Assembly: GCF_028288465.1 (NCBI RefSeq)
Contig: NZ_JAQBNR010000004.1
Coordinates: 1 to 64,000, forward strand
Origin: Ferruginibacter sp.
GTDB taxonomy: Bacteria; Bacteroidota; Bacteroidia; Chitinophagales; Chitinophagaceae
Reading direction: 5' to 3'
Length of the DNA: 64,000 nucleotides
This document shows, one piece after another, positions 59,197-64,000 of the stretch (its first letter is position 1; the number at the start of each line of letters is the position of its first letter). A program made the position numbers and the translations under genes. The notes beneath the pieces are model-generated. The model was not told the DNA's origin and did not search any database. It was given only the letters and a program-made list of their open reading frames with translations.

Positions 59197-59270
59197 TATC
59201 GGGGAGCAGACTTGAACTGCCGACCTTCGGGTTATGAATCCGATGCTCTAACCAGCTGAGCTACCCCGAC
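59197..59270 (-). tRNA. tRNA-Met (CAT anticodon)
   Basis: 74 nt: acceptor GTCGGGG/CCCCGAT (first pair G-U), D arm GCTC-AGCTGGTTA-GAGC, anticodon loop TTCATAA with CAT, T arm with TTCAAGTC, discriminator A. CCA is not encoded. The first acceptor pair (G-U, not a mismatch) and the lack of the three G-C pairs in the anticodon stem argue for elongator Met rather than initiator; a CAT anticodon could also be modified to read Ile-AUA, but the body looks like tRNA-Met. Confidence 0.93.
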
Positions 59271-59477
59271 ATTTCGGGGTGCAAATATAGGCGTTTTTAC
59301 CAAATGCCAGAGACTAAAAACTTAAAAATTAAACGGGGTATCCAAACATGGAAGGTTTTTCCAGGAATATATAGGCAATTATTAAGCGCCGCCAGGGACA
59401 AAACTTTAATCAACAGTAAGGGAAGCTATGAATATTGATTGCTGCGGCTGAGGGAATTAGAAGTATAAGAAGCTAAT

Positions 59478-60089
59478 TTATTTTATCTCTAATTTTAATA
59501 ACATCTCTTTTTCAATAAAAGCTTCCAAATCGTCTCCCACCACGCATTCTCCTACTCCTGCCGGGGTACCTGTAAATACCAGGTCGCCGATGTTTAAAGA
59601 AAAATAATTAGAAATGTGAGATATAATATAATCGAAAGAAAATATCATTTGGTTACTATTGCCTTGTTGTACCAGTTCTTTATTTTTATAAAAACTAAAG
59701 TTGAGGTTTTTTTTGTTGAAGGTTGGAGTAAGATCTATAAATTTTCCAACAGCAGCGGAGTTATCGAATGCCTTGGCTTTTTCCCAGGGTAATCCTTTCG
59801 ATTTTAATTCATTTTGAATGTCCCGGGCGGTAAAATCTATCCCAACGGTAATGCCATTGTAATAATTGGTGGCATGTCTTTCCTGAATGTATTTTCCATT
59901 TTTACATATTCTCAATACCAGTTCGCATTCGTAATTAAGCTCGTTGGTAAATTCAGGATAGTAAAAGGGCGTATGGCTCTGCAGCAAAGCACTTTTAGGC
60001 TTCATAAAAATCACAGGCTCGTCTGGTATTTCGTTGCCAAGTTCATTGGCATGTGCCGGGTAATTCCGGCCAACACAAATTATCTTCAT
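59478..60089 (-). CDS. Fumarylacetoacetate hydrolase family protein
   Basis: 203 residues. Seen: IICVGRNYPAHANELGN near residue 3, EPVIFMKPKSALLQ, ELNYECELVLRICKNGK with the metal-ligand Glu-x-Glu, GITVGIDFTARDIQNELK, KAFDNSAAVGKF and GDLVFTGTPAGVGECVVGD. This is the FAHD1-like branch, which includes acylpyruvases and oxaloacetate decarboxylases. The substrate is not determined by sequence. Single gene; 88 nt from pth. Confidence 0.92.
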   Translation of the reverse strand: MKIICVGRNYPAHANELGNEIPDEPVIFMKPKSALLQSHTPFYYPEFTNELNYECELVLRICKNGKYIQERHATNYYNGITVGIDFTARDIQNELKSKGLPWEKAKAFDNSAAVGKFIDLTPTFNKKNLNFSFYKNKELVQQGNSNQMIFSFDYIISHISNYFSLNIGDLVFTGTPAGVGECVVGDDLEAFIEKEMLLKLEIK

Positions 60090-60177
60090 TTTATTTTTAT
60101 TATTAGGATAGCCGGGGTTTAGAGAGCGAATATAAACAAATCAAATAAACAAAACAATTGTGTGATTACCATGCAGT

Positions 60178-60756
60178 TTAAGGCTGTATAGAAAGTTTGT
60201 TTACTTCACTCATAGTTTGCTCAATACCCGCAACAGCGATACGTTCAATTATTTCGATGCATTTTTTGATTTTCAACTGTACTGTTGCCAGCTCACTAGC
60301 CAACCACTTACTTAGCACAAAGTCAGCTTGCATACCCCTTGGATAATTATTACCGATTCCAAAACGAAGCTTGGCATATTTATCCGTTCCTAAAGTATTT
60401 TGAATATCTTTAAGTCCATTGTGCCCGGCATCAGATCCAGCCGCCCTCAATCTCAGTTTATCCAACGGTAATGCAAGATCATCCACAATTGTGAGCGTAT
60501 TTTCTAATATCACTTTTTCTTTTTCCATCCAATATTTAAAAGCCTTACCGCTAAGGTTCATGAAAGTAGTAGGGCAGATACAAACAAATACATGTCCTTT
60601 CCATTTCACTTCTGCTACCATGGCCAACCGGTCAGTTCTGAAAGTGCCGCCATGTTGCTGCACAAATGCATTTACCACGTCGAACCCAATATTATGACGG
60701 GTATTAGCATATTCACTACCAACATTTCCAAGCCCTACAATTAAAAATTTTGACAT
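60178..60756 (-). CDS. pth: Peptidyl-tRNA hydrolase
   Basis: 192 residues. It releases peptides from drop-off peptidyl-tRNAs. Seen: FLIVGLGNVGSEYANTRHNIGFDVVNAF with the catalytic His at about residue 20 (TRHNIGFDV), FMNLSGKAF with Asn, DDLALPLDKLRLRAAGSDAGHNGLKDI (read as DDLALPLDKLRLR and GSDAGHNGLKDI), and RFGIGNNYPRGMQADFVLSKW. Normal length. A TATCTTCG box (one base off TAnnTTTG) lies 5 nt before the ATG. Confidence 0.96.
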   Translation of the reverse strand: MSKFLIVGLGNVGSEYANTRHNIGFDVVNAFVQQHGGTFRTDRLAMVAEVKWKGHVFVCICPTTFMNLSGKAFKYWMEKEKVILENTLTIVDDLALPLDKLRLRAAGSDAGHNGLKDIQNTLGTDKYAKLRFGIGNNYPRGMQADFVLSKWLASELATVQLKIKKCIEIIERIAVAGIEQTMSEVNKLSIQP

Positions 60757-61075
60757 TAAAACGAAGATAAAATAAAAGCAGTTGCTGCCAATATTCTTTA
60801 TATCAATGTTGCAAATTCTTGAAAATAATTAAACGTAATGAAATTAGTTTTTAGTACAATTTATAATATTCTGATTTATTGTTTGCCACACAGATTTGTT
60901 CACGTTTATTCCAAAACAAGAACTGATATCCAATAGTAATAGTAACAGTATTTTTGGTGGCATTTTTTGAATCATTAGCTTTCCCCATATAATTTACCGT
61001 AAAAAACCGGCCTGTTAAGGGCCGGTATGAACAAATTATTTAAACAGCATTTCAGATCATTTGCTCTCAAATTAA
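60757..61075. other. 319-nt spacer between the holin-like cassette and pth
   Basis: No coding frame. It contains the terminator at 61001-61026 and a near-consensus -7 box (TATCTTCG, 60762-60769) for pth. Confidence 0.5.
61001..61026 (-). terminator. Terminator of the YtxH / holin-like cassette
   Basis: Perfect 7-bp stem ACCGGCC / GGCCGGT with a 7-nt loop; on the minus strand it is followed by six T residues. It lies 50 nt after the last stop of the cassette. Confidence 0.88.
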
Positions 61076-61474
61076 TCAACTAACAGTTTTGCTTTTTTTC
61101 CTGAAGATCTTACTTAATATGTTGAGGGCGCCTAACTTAACGGGGGCTGCTTTTCTTGCCACGATATTAGCTAAACCTAGCTCCATTGCAGTTCCGAATA
61201 ATTTTCTGGCAACACCCGCCGATTTTCCAATTACCAATCTGTTAGTAAGTAAGCTCAGTCCTACTCCCATCCCAGTATTCACAATCTTCTCAACAACATC
61301 TGGCGAGTGTACAACCTTGTTCAAAGAATTTTTTAAAATATTAATCGGTTTCATGCTGTTGTAAGTGTCATGAAATTGCTTGACCAATTTTTCTTTCTGT
61401 TCTTCAGTTTGTTCCTCCAGTTGCCTGATGGAAGTCCGCAACTCCTTCACATTATTAATTTCCATGGCCATCAA
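61076..61474 (-). CDS. Conserved hypothetical protein of the YtxH / holin-like cassette
   Basis: 132 residues. N-terminal coiled coil (KELRTSIRQLEEQTEEQKEKLVKQFHDTY), then a central helix (VVEKIVNTGMGVGLSLLTNRLVIGKSA) and a basic tail (ILSKIFRKKSKTVS). No named family. The ATG overlaps the stop of the holin-like gene (ATGA), so they are translated together. Probably membrane-associated; perhaps analogous to ElaB/YqjD-type partners, which is inference from context. Confidence 0.7.
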   Translation of the reverse strand: MMAMEINNVKELRTSIRQLEEQTEEQKEKLVKQFHDTYNSMKPINILKNSLNKVVHSPDVVEKIVNTGMGVGLSLLTNRLVIGKSAGVARKLFGTAMELGLANIVARKAAPVKLGALNILSKIFRKKSKTVS

Positions 61475-61812
61475 TTGAGTAATTTTTTAATAATAAGGTC
61501 GCCAACAGGTTCTTTAATCCATTTATTTTTAAAAGCTACGATCAATGCCCCAATCAGCAAATATAAACCTCCCACTATAAAAAAGCCATACCATGCTTGC
61601 CCCAAAACCGATCCCAGCCAAATGCATAATCCAAGATTTACGATAACAAAACCAAAGATCATCACCCCGGCAATAATTAGTCCCGCTGTAAGAGATGCAA
61701 TAATATCGGCTGATTTGTCGACTGTCTTTAATTTAAGTAGGTCAACCCGCGTTTCCACGTAATCTCCCGCAGTTTCAAACAATGCTCCAATTGAATTTGG
61801 CTGATTTTCCAT
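61471..61812 (-). CDS. Phage holin superfamily 3-6 (YqjE-like) membrane protein
   Basis: 113 residues. ALFETAGDYVETRVDLLKLKTVDKSADIIASLTAGLIIAGVMIFG is the YqjE/DUF1469 N-terminus followed by two membrane helices (LIIAGVMIFGFVIVNLGLCIWLG and FFIVGGLYLLIGALIVAF). Despite the name, these stand-alone proteins are not phage genes; in enteric bacteria YqjE sits with YqjD and is tied to stationary or osmotic stress. Middle gene of a three-gene cassette. Confidence 0.88.
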   Translation of the reverse strand: MENQPNSIGALFETAGDYVETRVDLLKLKTVDKSADIIASLTAGLIIAGVMIFGFVIVNLGLCIWLGSVLGQAWYGFFIVGGLYLLIGALIVAFKNKWIKEPVGDLIIKKLLN

Positions 61813-61849
61813 TTAAATGATTTTACCCTAACTTATAAAGATTAAAAAA

Positions 61850-62128
61850 CTAAGACAAAGAGTGCTTGATACGGGATTGCGCAGTTGTTGCTTTTTCTTT
61901 TCCTTCAGCAATCGCATCTTCTGCGTCAGCTTTCGCAGTCTCTATCTGATCAGAAATACTGTCTACAAGATCATTGAATTTTGCCTTGAGAGAGTCCGTT
62001 AAGTCTCCGCTTTTTTTACTGATTTTTTTTCTTGTATCAGCTCCTTTTTCAGGTGCAAATAAAATACCCAATACTGCGCCAGCGGCGGCTCCAATCAAAA
62101 GGCCGGTGATAATTTTAGAAGAACTCAT
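61850..62128 (-). CDS. YtxH domain protein
   Basis: 92 residues. A glycine-rich membrane helix (KIITGLLIGAAAGAVLGILFAPEKGADTRKKI, in part) is the YtxH signature, followed by an amphipathic helix with repeated Ala/Glu/Lys (AKADAEDAIAEGKEKATTAQ), resembling late-embryogenesis or ElaB-like proteins. Tail-anchored stress protein of unknown biochemistry. First gene of the cassette; the holin-like gene starts 37 nt later. Confidence 0.88.
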   Translation of the reverse strand: MSSSKIITGLLIGAAAGAVLGILFAPEKGADTRKKISKKSGDLTDSLKAKFNDLVDSISDQIETAKADAEDAIAEGKEKATTAQSRIKHSLS

Positions 62129-62574
62129 AGTTTTAAGTTTTAAATTGTTTAAGAATTTCTATCCTTTAAATCCAAAACACTGCCAATTTTTTATTAAGGT
62201 ATATAATTCTCTTTATTATTAGAAAATAACTTCAAAGTTTTTACTATGCTTTAAAAATTAAAATGCAGGGTAAGTAATTTGAGTAAATTGTTACCCGATG
62301 GAGTACTACTTCTTACCAGGTGGTAAAGAATTGCAGCATTAATGAAATTAAAACAAGTGTATAGGTGCGGTTTCATGCGCCCGAAAAAAAACGACGGAGC
62401 AGTTAACTTTTTTGGATGACTTTTTGAGTATTGCTCTTGTAAGTTTTAACAAGTATAACTTGGATAAATTTTTATTCTTGTATTGTCTTTAAAAAGTTAG
62501 CTGGCTAATCAGCATTCAAAAACAATTTTACCACATTATAATGGCAGCAGTGACCTTTTACATAATTACTCTTT
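62129..62574. other. 446-nt spacer between the stress cassette and the CHASE3 kinase
   Basis: AT-rich; no coding frame on either strand. It must hold the divergent promoters. One small palindrome, TTACCA-GG-TGGTAA at 62313-62326, could be an operator but is short. No exact TAnnTTTG box close to either start. Confidence 0.5.
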
Positions 62575-63993
62575 ATGCTCAATGTTATTAAACAATTACA
62601 AATAGACAGGCGTATTCGGGTTGGTTATGGGACTGCGTTTTTGCTTTTGCTCATTTCTTTTCTATCTACTTTTTACGCAAACCGGGAATTATTGAAACAA
62701 ACTACCAATATTACCCGGGCAGACGGAATTGTTATCCATCTTGAAGACCTGATTTCAGGAATAAAGGATGCGGAAGCAGGCTTAAGGAATTATTTTATAA
62801 CGAAAGATGACAAGTTTTTGGCGCCTTACCATGCCAGTTTACAACAGGTAGAAAATTCATTTTTACTGTTGAATGTTTCGTTCAGCAATTTGCCTGGCAA
62901 GCAACAAAAATTACTTCAGTTAAAGTCTTTGTCAGATAGAAAATATCAATACCTGTCGACTGAATTACAATACTTTTTAAAGCACAATTCCTTTATCAAC
63001 GATTCACTTATTGCAATTGGTTATGAGGGTAAACCCCTCATGGATTCTATCAGTCAAATAGTAAGATCGATGGAGGCAGACGAAAAAAATCAGTTGGTTG
63101 AAAAGGCCGCCAATCTTGACAACCGCTATCATACACTGAACGTGTTTATTGTTATTTCCGCTATACTAGCTCTGTTATTTGCCTTGTTGGGCTTGCTCAC
63201 GTATATCAGGGAGAAAAAGGCCCGACAGGCCTCAGATAAGAAAGTGATTGAATTTCAAAAGCAATTAGAGTTAAAAATAAATGACCTGGCCAATGCGAAT
63301 AAAGAGCTTATACAAATGCGCCGCATTGAAAAATTTGCCGCTACTGGAAGAATAGCCCGCAACATTGCCCATGAAGTACGTAACCCGCTTACCAACATCA
63401 ACCTGGCAATAGCACAACTAAAATCCGAATTGCCTGATACAGATGATAACGCTGCTCTTTTATTTGACATGGTAAACAGGAACAGTCAACGAATTAACCA
63501 GCTGATCACAGAATTATTAAATGCAACCCGTTTTGCAGAATTGAATTATCAACCCGTATTGATAAGCGTGTTACTGGATGAAGCCCTGGAATTAGCAAAA
63601 GACAGGATTGTTTTAAAACAGGTGAAGATTGAAAAATATTATTCAACTAACCAATTTACTATTTCAGCGGATAAAGAGAAGATGAAAATTGCACTTTTAA
63701 ATATTATTGTAAACGCAGTTGAAGCTACTGAAGCAAAGACTGGCATTGTAAAAATTAGTACAAAACGAGAGGATGATAAATGTTTGATTGAAATTGCCGA
63801 CAATGGGATAGGAATGGATGCACTAGCACTCAGCAAACTTTTTGAACCCTATTTTACCACCAAACAAAAAGGCAATGGCCTGGGCCTTACTAATACCCAA
63901 AATATTATTTTGAATCACAAGGGAAGCATTCAGGTGGATAGTGCACCAGGAAATGGAACACTGTTTTCATTACGTTTTGAAATTTTAAGTTAG
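62575..63993 (+). CDS. CHASE3-domain sensor histidine kinase
   Basis: 472 residues. Membrane helix 1 near 18-38, extracytoplasmic CHASE3 domain at about 40-190 with LEDLISGIKDAEAGLRNYFITKDDKFLAPYHASL (in part: DAEAGLRNYFITKDDKFLAPY), helix 2 near 195-215, coiled coil, HisKA with His near residue 266 in RNIAHEVRNPLTNINLAIAQL (in part), and HATPase with ALLNIIVNAVEA, EIADNGIGMDALALSKLFEPYFTTK and GNGLGLTNTQNIIL. The conserved second helix feature NPLTNI fits the NtrB-like/PAS-less class. Stop at 63991-63993, 7 nt before the window edge; a partner regulator may follow outside. Confidence 0.9.
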   Translation: MLNVIKQLQIDRRIRVGYGTAFLLLLISFLSTFYANRELLKQTTNITRADGIVIHLEDLISGIKDAEAGLRNYFITKDDKFLAPYHASLQQVENSFLLLNVSFSNLPGKQQKLLQLKSLSDRKYQYLSTELQYFLKHNSFINDSLIAIGYEGKPLMDSISQIVRSMEADEKNQLVEKAANLDNRYHTLNVFIVISAILALLFALLGLLTYIREKKARQASDKKVIEFQKQLELKINDLANANKELIQMRRIEKFAATGRIARNIAHEVRNPLTNINLAIAQLKSELPDTDDNAALLFDMVNRNSQRINQLITELLNATRFAELNYQPVLISVLLDEALELAKDRIVLKQVKIEKYYSTNQFTISADKEKMKIALLNIIVNAVEATEAKTGIVKISTKREDDKCLIEIADNGIGMDALALSKLFEPYFTTKQKGNGLGLTNTQNIILNHKGSIQVDSAPGNGTLFSLRFEILS

Positions 63994-64000
63994 ATTATTT

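Noticed and set aside
58859-59270. Integrated element between tRNA-Met and its 3'-end copy
   Set aside because: The segment is only about 260 nt with no integrase; homology goes beyond the tRNA into its terminator, so a decayed tandem copy is simpler.
61471-61812. Phage holin as a sign of a prophage
   Set aside because: This is the YqjE-like stand-alone family beside YtxH; no phage genes are near.
62320-62336. Sigma-54 promoter (TGGTAAAGAATTGCA)
   Set aside because: GG and GC are 9 nt apart instead of 10 and the -24 element is poor.

Overview
The window is chromosomal DNA from a member of the Bacteroidota, most likely family Chitinophagaceae. The signs are type IX secretion genes (porV, gldJ, and a cargo protein with a gliding-type C-terminal domain), Bacteroidota-only families (DUF4292, DUF1501/DUF1800 pair, CarboxypepD_reg proteins), starts without Shine-Dalgarno sequences, and many exact matches to the Bacteroidota -7 promoter box TAnnTTTG. 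I saw no prophage, insertion sequence, CRISPR array or rRNA. The content is mostly housekeeping and cell-envelope genes.

Layout. 1-6.9 kb: an envC-like gene with an in-frame stop, then DUF4292 lipoprotein, dut, ispF and porV on the minus strand, diverging from gldJ-murF; porU is not between porV and gldJ. 6.9-13.2 kb: ftsK, a 7TMR-DISM histidine kinase, a DUF423 protein, aroK and a CarboxypepD_reg protein. 13.4-18.4 kb (plus strand): mrp, a glycerophosphodiesterase, and the coupled set kynureninase / PaiB-like flavoprotein / pyrF. 18.4-21.5 kb (minus): a membrane protein, a YciI protein, and an ECF sigma / membrane protein / adhesin-like operon. 21.8-24.2 kb: glutaryl-CoA dehydrogenase-like and 3-hydroxybutyryl-CoA dehydrogenase genes. 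24.4-33 kb: small conserved genes, ribD diverging from prmC, exbB/exbD, an SPFH protein, pepT, a four-helix-bundle (23S-IVP family) gene bracketed by an inverted repeat, and an FKBP isomerase. 33-41.4 kb: NamZ-type hydrolase, DUF1501/DUF1800, fmt, an aminotransferase, and overlapping methyltransferase/GNAT genes. 41.7-49 kb: a TonB-dependent receptor, a T9SS cargo protein, a GH130-like enzyme and a beta-propeller. 49.3-57.9 kb: a two-component system with a PAP2 phosphatase, facing a TolC/adaptor/RND/EamA cluster. 58-64 kb: DUF2383, tRNA-Met with a decayed copy beside it, a FAH-family hydrolase, pth, a YtxH/holin-like stress cassette and a CHASE3 histidine kinase.

Three patterns cut across the genes. 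First, several genes (dut, murF, ftsK, ribD, fmt, the aminotransferase, probably pth) have TAnnTTTG only 4-6 nt before the start codon, which predicts leaderless mRNAs; in ribD this pinpoints a CTG start. Second, intergenic spaces hold at least four dispersed short repeat families: one with core GCGTCGCAC, a 102-nt nested hairpin, a GGAACAGG palindrome, and a GTCTTAA/GCCTT element. Third, the 23S-IVP family gene is bounded start to stop by a 32-nt inverted repeat, which looks like a small mobile cassette. Everything here was read by eye; family names rest on recognised motifs, not searches.
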